A stretch of 64,000 nucleotides of DNA from Desulfomicrobium baculatum DSM 4028 (lineage in GTDB: Bacteria; Desulfobacterota; Desulfovibrionia; Desulfovibrionales; Desulfomicrobiaceae). The stretch spans positions 2,048,501-2,112,500 of the forward strand of contig NC_013173.1 of NCBI RefSeq assembly GCF_000023225.1, written 5' to 3'. The translations under genes and the position numbers were made by a program. The notes under the pieces were generated by a model. It made no database searches and was not told where the DNA came from. It saw only the letters and a program-made list of their open reading frames with translations. Shown here one piece after another: positions 35,739-44,001 of this stretch; position 1 is the first letter of the stretch, and each line of letters begins with the position of its first letter.

Positions 35739-35802
35739 CTCCCATTCCATTCGGGGGAGCAAGGAAACAAGGATCGTTATTCCCATCCGCAACCACTGTC
35801 AA
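35739..35802 (-). promoter_or_regulatory. Promoter and leader hairpin of the rpsF operon (candidate S6:S18 site)
   Basis: Minus strand: TTGACA (35802-35797), 17 bases, TAACGA (35779-35774). The short leader then has a hairpin CTCCC / GGGAG (35759-35755 with 35743-35739) whose loop begins CCG. Known S6:S18 autoregulatory leaders have a hairpin with a conserved CCG, so this is a candidate; not tested structurally. Confidence 0.4.
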
Positions 35803-35855
35803 GGATAGCATCCGGCAGACTTGAAGGTCGCGCCGATTGCGCTTACACCCTGCGC

Positions 35856-38237
35856 ATGATGCGCATCATTCTTCTCCTCCTGCTGCTCGTGCCGCCCCTG
35901 CCCCTTCTGGCCGCCCCGCCGAACGTGCTCGTCCTGCATTCCTATCATCCTGGCCTGTCCTGGACCGACACGCTCAACACGGGCATCCGCGAAACCTTTC
36001 GCGCCGAGATGCCTGAGGCCTTGCTGTGGGTTGAATACCTGGACACAAAGCGCAACACCGACACGTCCTATCTCTCCCTGCAGGCCGCGCTCCTGCGGCA
36101 CAAGCTGGCCGAGAGCACCTTCAACCTGATCATAACCACGGACAACGATGCCCTGGATTTCGTGCTTAAGTACCGGGACGACATTTTTCGCGGCGCGCCC
36201 GTCGTCTTTTGCGGCGTCAACGATTTTGCGCCCGAACAATTGCGAGGCCAGAAAGACATCACCGGCCTTGCCGAAAACCCGGCCTTTGCCGAAACCATGC
36301 TCGCGGCCCTCGCCCTGAACCCCGGCACAAAAGAGTTCGTGGTCATCGGCGCGGACCAGGCCATCACCGACCTGCTCACCGACCGCTCCCTGCGCGCCCT
36401 GGAACAGCAGTTTCCGGCCATCCGCTTCACCTACTGGAACAACCTTGACGCGCGGGAACTGCGCACCCGTCTCCAAGAATTGGGCCCCGGCCAGATCATC
36501 CTCATCCACGGGGTCATGCGCAACGAGGAAGGGGTGCTGGTCGATTATCGCGGCAAGAATCTCTTCCTCTCCACCCACGCCGGGGTGCCCATCTACGGAT
36601 TCTGGGATTTCGAGATGGGCACGGGCTGCGTCGGCGGCAAGATGGTGCAGGGGCAGACCGAAGGCGAGCGCGTGGCCAGGTTGGCCATGAAAGTCCTCGG
36701 CGGAGCCGACCCGGGCGCCATCCCCGTGAACACGCAGACCCCGTCGCGCTACATTTTCGACTACATCCAGCTGCAGCGCTTCGGCATCAGCGAAAAGGCC
36801 CTGCCAAAGGACAGCCTGGTTCTCAACCAGCCCGCGCGTTTCTATCAGATCGACAAGCGTTACATCTGGACCGCCACGGCGGGCGTGGCCGTGCTGCTGG
36901 CCGCCCTGGCCATGCTGGTCAGCGCCATCCGTCGCCGCCAGGAGGCGCAAGCCGTGCTGCGCCGTCACAAGGAGCAGCTCGAAGAGGCGGTCCGCGCCCG
37001 CACCGAGCATCTGCGAACAGCCAACGACGAACTCGAACGCGAGGTCCACGAACGCATCCGGGCCGAGGGAGACCTGCGCAAGGCGCGGGCCAGCCTGGAA
37101 ATCGAGGTCGACCGGCGCACCCGCGACCTGCGATTCGAGATTGAGCAGCGCCGTCTGGCCGAGGCCCATATCCGCGACCGCGAAGCCAAGGCCAGGGCCC
37201 TCATCAACGCCCCCACCGAGACCCTGCTGCTCATGGATCAGGCCGGGATCATCCTCGACATCAACGAAACCGGAGCCTCGCGCCTGGGCAGAAACCGCGA
37301 GTCGCTCTACGGACTGTCCCTCTACGCCCTGCTGCCTGAAACGCGCGCCGAGCGCTTCCGCCAGGCAGTGGACAACGTATTCTCCACCGGCGAAGTCCGG
37401 TCCATCAACGAATACGGTGAGGAGCGCGATCTGGACCTGCGCTTCTATCCCGTTTTCGACGACGGAGGCCAGGTCACGCGCGTGGCCGTGTTCATGGCCG
37501 ACGTCACGGGAGCCAGGCGCATGGCCCGGCAGATCATGCTCCTCGACAAGATCAATTCACTGGGCCGCATGGCTGCCGGCATCGCCCACGAGATCCGCAA
37601 CCCGCTGACGGGCATCCACGGCTATCTCTACGCCATGGACGAGATCTGCGACGAACTGCCCGCCGAACCGGCCTCCGTGCTGCGCACAACCATCGCCAAG
37701 ATCCGCAAGGCTGCGGGCAAGATGGAGTCCGTCATCCGCAGGGTGCTCGATTTTTCCAAGCCCGGCACGCCGCAGCTCGAACTCCTCGATCTGGCCGTCC
37801 CCGTGCAAGAGGGCCTCAGCCTCATGCTTCCGACCCTGCGCAAGGCCGGAATCACCGTGGACACGGAGTTCTCCCCTGTTCCGGCCATCCTCGGAGACCG
37901 CATGCAGCTTGAGCAGGCCGTCATCAATATCGTGGACAACGCGGCCCGGGCGGTGCGCAACAATGCCGGGGCAAAAAACATCGCCCTGCGCATCGTCTGC
38001 GAAGAAGACCGGCTGAGCCTGCGCATCGCGGACAACGGGCCAGGCATCACCCCGGCCGACCGGGAACGCATTTTCGACCCCTTCTACACCACCGCAAGCG
38101 ACGGCACGGGCATCGGCCTGTCCATCGTGCAGCGCATCGTCGCCGACCACAGCGGCACCATCCATGTGGGCGAAAGCCCTGCGGGCGGCGCGGAGTTCAG
38201 GCTCGAATTCCCCCGGCCCGCCACGGAGCACAAATGA
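35856..38237 (+). CDS. Membrane histidine kinase with periplasmic ABC-substrate-binding-like sensor and PAS domain
   Basis: 793 aa. Signal sequence/N-terminal helix (about 1-18); periplasmic sensor (about 22-330, NVLVLHSYHPGLSWTDTLN) resembling the ABC_sub_bind family (PF04392). Transmembrane helix about 336-358, a long coiled coil (about 360-450), PAS domain (about 452-555), HisKA with phospho-accepting His578 in GIAHEIRNPLTG, and HATPase with DNAARAV, DNGPGI and GTGIGLSIV. Start ATG 35856 or 35859, no clear ribosome site. The stop overlaps the NtrC-type regulator by four bases. The divergent neighbour is rpsF, 144 bases away. Confidence 0.9.
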   Translation: MMRIILLLLLLVPPLPLLAAPPNVLVLHSYHPGLSWTDTLNTGIRETFRAEMPEALLWVEYLDTKRNTDTSYLSLQAALLRHKLAESTFNLIITTDNDALDFVLKYRDDIFRGAPVVFCGVNDFAPEQLRGQKDITGLAENPAFAETMLAALALNPGTKEFVVIGADQAITDLLTDRSLRALEQQFPAIRFTYWNNLDARELRTRLQELGPGQIILIHGVMRNEEGVLVDYRGKNLFLSTHAGVPIYGFWDFEMGTGCVGGKMVQGQTEGERVARLAMKVLGGADPGAIPVNTQTPSRYIFDYIQLQRFGISEKALPKDSLVLNQPARFYQIDKRYIWTATAGVAVLLAALAMLVSAIRRRQEAQAVLRRHKEQLEEAVRARTEHLRTANDELEREVHERIRAEGDLRKARASLEIEVDRRTRDLRFEIEQRRLAEAHIRDREAKARALINAPTETLLLMDQAGIILDINETGASRLGRNRESLYGLSLYALLPETRAERFRQAVDNVFSTGEVRSINEYGEERDLDLRFYPVFDDGGQVTRVAVFMADVTGARRMARQIMLLDKINSLGRMAAGIAHEIRNPLTGIHGYLYAMDEICDELPAEPASVLRTTIAKIRKAAGKMESVIRRVLDFSKPGTPQLELLDLAVPVQEGLSLMLPTLRKAGITVDTEFSPVPAILGDRMQLEQAVINIVDNAARAVRNNAGAKNIALRIVCEEDRLSLRIADNGPGITPADRERIFDPFYTTASDGTGIGLSIVQRIVADHSGTIHVGESPAGGAEFRLEFPRPATEHK

Positions 38238-39595
38238 ATTATTCCCTGCTCATCATCGATGACGAAGAATCCATCCGCGACAGCCTGACCATGGCCCTGG
38301 GCCGCCACTACACGGTCAACTCCTGCGCCAGCGGCAAGGAAGCCCTGGAGGAACTGCCCCTGCTGGCCCCGGATCTGGTGCTGCTGGACATCGGACTGCC
38401 CGACATCAGCGGTCTTGAAGTGCTGGACCACATCCGCAGGCAGTCGCCTCATGCCGCCGTGATCATGATCACGGCCTTCGAGGACCTGGACACGGTCATC
38501 TCGGCCATGAAGCGCGGCGCCTTCGATTATCTTTTAAAACCCCTGCGCATGGACACCCTCAAGCTCTGCCTGGAACGGGCGGGAAGTTCCATTCGTCTGG
38601 GCAAGGAGATCCGCCTCCTGCAGGACAAGGCCCTGCGCGAACAGATTCCCTTCTTCATTGCCGAGAGCGAAGCTCTGACCGACGTGGTGCAGACCGTGGC
38701 CAAGGTCGCGGTCAGTCCGGACACGCCGGTGCTGGTGGAAGGCGACACGGGCACGGGCAAGGAACTCATCGCCAGCGCCATCCATTATCGCAGCCCCAAT
38801 TTTCGCGGCCCGCTGGTCACGGTCAACTGCGCGGCCATCCCGGCCGAGCTGATCGAGAGCGAACTTTTCGGCTATGCGCCGGGGGCTTTCAGCGGAGCGG
38901 GAAAAAAAGGCAAGACCGGGCTGGTGGAAGAAGCGGCGGGAGGCACGCTCTTTCTGGACGAGATCGGGGAACTGCCGGGCAGCGCCCAGGCCAAGCTGCT
39001 GCGCTTCCTGCAGGAGGGTGAATTCTACGCCCTGGGCTCCACCGCCAAACGCACGGTGCGCACCCGGATCGTGGCCGCGACCAACCGCGACCTCGAAGAG
39101 ATGATCCGCAGCGGCGGCTTCCGGCAGGACCTCTTCTACCGCCTGGCCGTGGTCCGTATCCGCGTGCCGTCGCTGGCCCGCCGCAAGGAGGATATCCTGC
39201 CGCTGGCGCGACTCTTCCTGCATCAATACGGAGAAAAATTCGGCAAGAAATTCAATGACCTCACCCAAACGGCCCGCGCCGCCCTGCTCGGCCATCCGTG
39301 GACGGGCAACGTGCGCGAGCTGCGCAACATCATGGAGCGGGCCACGCTCATGGCCTGCGGACCGGATCTGGACGCCGCGGATCTGGGGCTTGCGACGGAA
39401 TGCGCGCCGGAGGCTGAAAGCAGGATTACGCTCACGCCTGGCGGGGTGGACCTGCCGACCCTGCTGCAGGATTTCGAACACATGTATTACACGCAGGCGC
39501 TGGCCCTGGCTGACGGTAACGAATCCCAGGCAGCAAGGCTGCTGGGCGTCTCACGGGACACCTTCAGATACAGACGCGGCAAGCTGGGTCTCTAG
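38234..39595 (+). CDS. Sigma-54-dependent response regulator (NtrC family)
   Basis: 453 aa. Receiver domain with Asp53 in [15 protein letters not shown]+ domain with Walker [12 protein letters not shown], the sigma-54 contact loop GAFSGA (a common variant of GAFTGA) and Walker [13 protein letters not shown]; a C-terminal Fis-type HTH ([20 protein letters not shown]). Its ATG overlaps the stop of the kinase gene before it (ATGA), so it is that kinase's cognate partner. It will activate sigma-54 promoters; targets not visible here. Confidence 0.94.
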   Translation: MNYSLLIIDDEESIRDSLTMALGRHYTVNSCASGKEALEELPLLAPDLVLLDIGLPDISGLEVLDHIRRQSPHAAVIMITAFEDLDTVISAMKRGAFDYLLKPLRMDTLKLCLERAGSSIRLGKEIRLLQDKALREQIPFFIAESEALTDVVQTVAKVAVSPDTPVLVEGDTGTGKELIASAIHYRSPNFRGPLVTVNCAAIPAELIESELFGYAPGAFSGAGKKGKTGLVEEAAGGTLFLDEIGELPGSAQAKLLRFLQEGEFYALGSTAKRTVRTRIVAATNRDLEEMIRSGGFRQDLFYRLAVVRIRVPSLARRKEDILPLARLFLHQYGEKFGKKFNDLTQTARAALLGHPWTGNVRELRNIMERATLMACGPDLDAADLGLATECAPEAESRITLTPGGVDLPTLLQDFEHMYYTQALALADGNESQAARLLGVSRDTFRYRRGKLGL

Positions 39596-39601
39596 AGCCT
39601 T

Positions 39602-39641
39602 GGCCGCACGTACCGCGCAACCTTGTGCTAGCGGCCTTCTT
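39602..39641 (+). terminator. Weak terminator between convergent regulator genes
   Basis: Stem GGCCGC (39602-39607) / GCGGCC (39631-39636) followed by TTCTT. It overlaps the last bases of the opposing ntrX gene; the T run is broken. Confidence 0.4.
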
Positions 39642-41013
39642 CCGAGCCGATGCCGTAGGTCCTCAGCTTGCGGTACAGATACGTCCGCTCAAGCCCGATG
39701 GTCTCCGACAGTCGCGCCACATTGCCGTCCGCACGGGCAAGCTCCCGGCGCAAAAAAGCCTCCTCGAACCGCGCCCGGGCCTCCTTGAAATCCGTGATCC
39801 CGTCAGGGACCACGGCCAGGGCGTCAAGAGCCGCGCCTGTCCTGTATTCCGGCGGAAGCATGGATACATTCACTTCCTGGCCCTGATACAGGATGAAGAG
39901 CCGCTCCACGAAATTCTTGAGCTCCCGCACATTGCCGGGCCAGGCGTAACGCTTGAGCAGATCCAGGGATTCCCGGTCGAAGCGCACGGGCCGCAAGCTT
40001 TGTTCCTCGATCATGCGCCGCGAAAAAAACTCGATCATCTCCGGGATGTCCTCGGCCCGCTCACGCAAGGGAGGAACGCACAAGGGAAAAACATTGAGCC
40101 GATAATACAGATCCTGCCGGAAACGCCCTTCAACCATCTCCTGCACCAGGTCCTTGTTGGTGGCCGCGATGACGCGCACGTCCACCTTGAAGGTCTTGAC
40201 GCCGCCGACCCGCTCGAATTTCTGCTCCTGCAGGATGCGCAGAATCTTGGCCTGGGTCTTGAGGCTCATGTCGGCTATTTCATCCAGAAACAGGGTGCTC
40301 TTGTCGGCCAGCTCGAACTTGCCCTTCTTGGCCTTGTCCGCACCGGTGAAAGCGCCCTTTTCGTGGCCGAACAGCTCCGCTTCGATGAGCTCCTCCGGAA
40401 TGGCGGCGCAATTGACGCAGACCATCTCCCTGTCGGCACGCTTGCTCGCGCGGTGGATGGCCCGTGCCGCGATCTCCTTGCCGGTCCCGTTTTCACCGGT
40501 GATAAGCACCCAGGCCTCGGTGGGCCCGACCTGGGCAACGAGCTCGCGCAAGCGGACGATTCCCAGCGATGAGCCGGTGATGGTGGGAGTCTCTTCAGGC
40601 TGAATGCGGGAACGCAGCTCCCTGTTTTCGCGTTTGAGCCGGGACAGCTCCAGGGCCTTGCCCGCCGTGACCAGGATATTGTCCAGGGACAGGGGCTTCT
40701 CGATGAAGTCAAAGGCGCCGTTCTTGAGGGCCGTGACCGCCGTCTCGATATTTCCATGACCGGAGATCATGATTACCGGCGTATCCACGCCCTTTTCCCT
40801 GAGCGAGCACAAAACCGCCATGCCGTCCATGCCGGGCATCCAGATGTCGAGAAAGATGAGGTCGAAATCTCCGTCCAGCGCCAGGCCAAGCCCCTCGGTT
40901 CCGGTTCCGGCCTCGGTCACCTGCCAGTTTTCGTCCTCGAAAATTCCGCGCAGGGACAGGCGGATATCCTTTTCGTCGTCGATGATGAGAATGGACGCGT
41001 TGTCGTGCATCAT
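39628..41013 (-). CDS. ntrX: Sigma-54-dependent response regulator NtrX
   Basis: 461 aa with receiver (Asp in IFLDIWMPGMDG), AAA+ domain with GENGTGKEIAAR, full GAFTGA loop and STLFLDEIADM, and C-terminal Fis-type HTH (NVARLSETIGLERTYLYRK). Length, the DGMAVL/ISGHGNIETAV receiver sequence and position after an NtrY-type kinase gene support NtrX. ATG at 41013 overlaps the ntrY stop (ATGATG). It probably links nitrogen or redox state to sigma-54 transcription. Confidence 0.9.
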   Translation of the reverse strand: MMHDNASILIIDDEKDIRLSLRGIFEDENWQVTEAGTGTEGLGLALDGDFDLIFLDIWMPGMDGMAVLCSLREKGVDTPVIMISGHGNIETAVTALKNGAFDFIEKPLSLDNILVTAGKALELSRLKRENRELRSRIQPEETPTITGSSLGIVRLRELVAQVGPTEAWVLITGENGTGKEIAARAIHRASKRADREMVCVNCAAIPEELIEAELFGHEKGAFTGADKAKKGKFELADKSTLFLDEIADMSLKTQAKILRILQEQKFERVGGVKTFKVDVRVIAATNKDLVQEMVEGRFRQDLYYRLNVFPLCVPPLRERAEDIPEMIEFFSRRMIEEQSLRPVRFDRESLDLLKRYAWPGNVRELKNFVERLFILYQGQEVNVSMLPPEYRTGAALDALAVVPDGITDFKEARARFEEAFLRRELARADGNVARLSETIGLERTYLYRKLRTYGIGSEEGR

Positions 41014-43220
41014 GCCTCGCTGCGGGCGGCTGGAAGTTCTATGACAAAAGTGGTCCCGGCCGGTTCGTTGGGTTTGACCCGGATATGCCCGTGATGGTCG
41101 CTGACGATGGATTTGACGATGGCCAGGCCAAGGCCGGTGCCGCTGCGCTTGGTCGAATAGTAGGGCTCGAACATGCGCGACTGCTCCTCGGGCTTGATAC
41201 CGGGGCCGTTGTCGCTGATTTCAATATAGATCCGGCCCTTGCGCTTGCGCGCATAGAGGACGGTTTCGACCCGGCCGTCCTCCTGGTCCGCCAATACCTC
41301 GGCCGCGTTGAGCAGGATGTTGTAGATGGCGCGGCCCATGGCTTCACGGTCAAGCATGACCAGAGGCACCTCCTCGGTCCGCAGCACCCAGCGGATGGAG
41401 GCATGGCTGCTTGAAAAAACGGAGATGGACTCCTGCAGCAGGGGCTCGATGCGGCCAGCCGTCAGCATCACCTCGGGCAATTTGGCAAAGCTTGAGAACT
41501 CCCGCACCATCTCCTGCAAGTGTTCGACCTGCTTGACGATGAGCCCCGTGCACTGGGTAAAGACGGGGTCCGCCACCACGGGCCCGAACTTGCGTTCCAG
41601 GCGCTCGGCCGAAAGCTTTATGGGCGTGAGCGGATTCTTGATCTCGTGAGCGATGCGCCGGGCCACTTCCTTCCAGGCGTCAAGGCGCTGCATCTTTTCA
41701 AGTTCTGAAATATTTTCGAACACCGCGACAATACCGCTGTCGCCGCCCTCGCTGTCCATCAGCGCCACCGCGTTGACCAGCAGCTTGATCGTCTCGCCGC
41801 GGGCCTCCAGATCAAGCCTGCGCTGCCACTGGGAGCCGGGACTGCTACGCAGCAGCTGGCTGACCTCCTGCACCAGACCGCGATGGGCGGGGCCCATCAG
41901 GTCAAGAGCGGATTCACCGATAAGCGCTCCGGCTTCCAGGCCGAGAATGGCCTCGGCCGCGCGGTTCATGGTCGTGATCCGCCCGCTTCGGTCAAGGGAG
42001 ACCACGCCCGCGGTGATATTCTCCAAAATGGCCTGCACGTAATGATTCTTGGCGATAAGGGTCTGATACTGCTCTTCGAGTTGCAGGTTGGCGCGGGTCA
42101 GATGCGCGCGGCTCTGCTCCAGATCCTCGGCCATGCTGTTGAAGGACTGGACCAGAAGACCAAGCTCGTCGCGGGATTCGTCCACGAGCCGCACCGAAAG
42201 GTCACCCTGGGCGATGCGCTGGGTCCCCGCCGCCAACGCCTGGATCGGAGCACTGAGTTCCCTGGCCAGGCGAAAGCCAAACCAGGTCGCGCCGAGAAAG
42301 ATGAGCATGGTCATGAGCCCAAGAACCATGTAAAGTGTCATTTTCAGAGGATATTTGAGGCTTCGGAGCTGCTTGTACTCACCCACGCCCTGGGCGATCT
42401 GCTCCAGGCGGTCCAGAAAGCCGGGTCCCACTTCCGCGCCCACGACAAGAAAGGCCGACCCGGCCTCGTCCACGGACATTACGCCGACCACCAGATCCGA
42501 ATCCGGATGCGGCCAAAGGGTGGCCCAATACTTAAAATCCTTGCCAAGCTCCGCAAAAGGGACCTCGTCCCTGATCCGGGGCCAGACATCGTTCCAGACC
42601 GGATCGGCGTCCCAGTTTTTTTGCTGCATGGCCCTGGTGATCACGCCGCTCAGGTTCAGCCTGTATTCCCGGCTTTTTTGCCGCAGGGCCGCGTCCGCCC
42701 CCTTGGCGTTGAAATCCAGCTTGCGTTCCCGCAAATGTGCCAGAATGCCCAGCGCCTTGATCTCAAGTCCGGATTCGGCGGCCGCATAAAAATCCTGTCC
42801 CACGCTTAAAGCCTGGTCCATGGACGTCTCGACCTGGGCCTGGAACCAGTAATCGACGGATGTCTGCACAAACCAGGTCGAGAGGACGAACATGATAAAG
42901 GTCGGGACCATGGACAGCGTGACGAAAATGAGGACCAGCTTGGATCTCAGGCCCGACCCCAGGACCCGCCTTCGCCGGTCCAGAATAAGCTTGATGACAT
43001 TGCGCAGGACCAGAAAAAGGACCAGAATGAGGAGAATCAGGTTGACGTTGAAGAGTGCGAAGAAAAGATAGGAATTGAGCCCCAGCAGGCGCAGCTCGAT
43101 CCAGGTCAGGATGACGATGAGGAAGATGCCCACAAAGGCCAGGGTGATTTCCCGTTGCCGCTTGCGTCGTTCATGGGCGGTGCGTTCCTGCACAGGAATG
43201 TGACGGGATGACTTGTCCAT
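41010..43220 (-). CDS. ntrY: Sensor histidine kinase NtrY
   Basis: 736 aa membrane kinase. N-terminal block with three transmembrane helices (about 28-120), a periplasmic sensor (about 125-290), another helix (about 300-325), HAMP, PAS domain (NHYVQAILENITAGVVSLDR), HisKA with IAHEIKNPLTPIKLSAERLE (the NtrY-like His box) and HATPase with SDNGPGIKPEEQ and GTGLGLAIVKSI. It overlaps ntrX by four bases and follows the DUF4390 gene by 21 bases. Confidence 0.92.
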   Translation of the reverse strand: MDKSSRHIPVQERTAHERRKRQREITLAFVGIFLIVILTWIELRLLGLNSYLFFALFNVNLILLILVLFLVLRNVIKLILDRRRRVLGSGLRSKLVLIFVTLSMVPTFIMFVLSTWFVQTSVDYWFQAQVETSMDQALSVGQDFYAAAESGLEIKALGILAHLRERKLDFNAKGADAALRQKSREYRLNLSGVITRAMQQKNWDADPVWNDVWPRIRDEVPFAELGKDFKYWATLWPHPDSDLVVGVMSVDEAGSAFLVVGAEVGPGFLDRLEQIAQGVGEYKQLRSLKYPLKMTLYMVLGLMTMLIFLGATWFGFRLARELSAPIQALAAGTQRIAQGDLSVRLVDESRDELGLLVQSFNSMAEDLEQSRAHLTRANLQLEEQYQTLIAKNHYVQAILENITAGVVSLDRSGRITTMNRAAEAILGLEAGALIGESALDLMGPAHRGLVQEVSQLLRSSPGSQWQRRLDLEARGETIKLLVNAVALMDSEGGDSGIVAVFENISELEKMQRLDAWKEVARRIAHEIKNPLTPIKLSAERLERKFGPVVADPVFTQCTGLIVKQVEHLQEMVREFSSFAKLPEVMLTAGRIEPLLQESISVFSSSHASIRWVLRTEEVPLVMLDREAMGRAIYNILLNAAEVLADQEDGRVETVLYARKRKGRIYIEISDNGPGIKPEEQSRMFEPYYSTKRSGTGLGLAIVKSIVSDHHGHIRVKPNEPAGTTFVIELPAARSEA

Positions 43221-43241
43221 GCTCCTCGCGCTTGGTTGAAA

Positions 43242-43808
43242 TCAGAAATCAAAATCCAGAACGTACACCACTTCGGGGACCAGGTCCCAGCTAACAAAAA
43301 AGAGAGGCTTGCTGACCCACCCCGGCACATTGGTGCGCGTGACACTGAAGGTGAGCACGACGCGATACGCCTGGCCGCGCTCAATGACATCCCAGCTGCC
43401 CATGGGCAGGGTCAGGCGCGACCAGAAGCGGTTCAATTCGTCCTGCAACCCCGCAAAATCAAAAGTATGGCTGCCCCTCTGATCCGTGACCACGCATTCT
43501 CGCGCAATGGGCTTGCTCGAAATCTGGCAGGAGTAGGCGGCCTCGCTCAAAAACGCGTCCCAGAAACCCAGACGGCGTTTATAAAGCTTGCCGGAACATC
43601 GCACCTCGTACTGCCCGCCGTTCTGCAAGGCCTCCATCAGGGGGGCCATCTCATTGATCACAACGCTGAAACCCACGGAGACAGAGCCCTGGGCATTGTC
43701 CACCCCAAGATCCGTAAGCGAAATGGAGTCTGCCCGCAGCAATGACGCCGAAAAAAGATTCAACGTCAAAGCCAGTCCGAGAGTGATTAAAATTCTGTAT
43801 TTTTGCAT
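43242..43808 (-). CDS. DUF4390 domain protein upstream of ntrYX
   Basis: 188 aa exported protein with signal peptide (about 1-27, ending SLLRADS). Beta-rich body with GFSVVINEMAPLMEALQNGG and a WSRLTLPMGSW segment. DUF4390 proteins are frequently encoded directly before NtrY-type kinases, suggesting a periplasmic sensing or modulating partner of the kinase; function not established. Confidence 0.75.
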   Translation of the reverse strand: MQKYRILITLGLALTLNLFSASLLRADSISLTDLGVDNAQGSVSVGFSVVINEMAPLMEALQNGGQYEVRCSGKLYKRRLGFWDAFLSEAAYSCQISSKPIARECVVTDQRGSHTFDFAGLQDELNRFWSRLTLPMGSWDVIERGQAYRVVLTFSVTRTNVPGWVSKPLFFVSWDLVPEVVYVLDFDF

Positions 43809-44001
43809 TTTTGACGGATTACATGAATAAAAAAAGAGTGTTGTCGTAATTTTTCTTGATTTTCATCCCAAGGCAGGTATGCAACAGACAAAATCGCGCA
43901 GCCCGGGCCTACCCCTCCCGGGAGCCCTCCCCCCCGAATATCATTTCGCGGTGATAGTCCAAGGCATGGTGTTTGACAACAGTTGAAGCGAGGAGAGAGT
44001 C

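Noticed and set aside
35799-37169. 456-codon minus-strand ORF
   Set aside because: Antisense to the histidine kinase sensor and overlapping the rpsF promoter.
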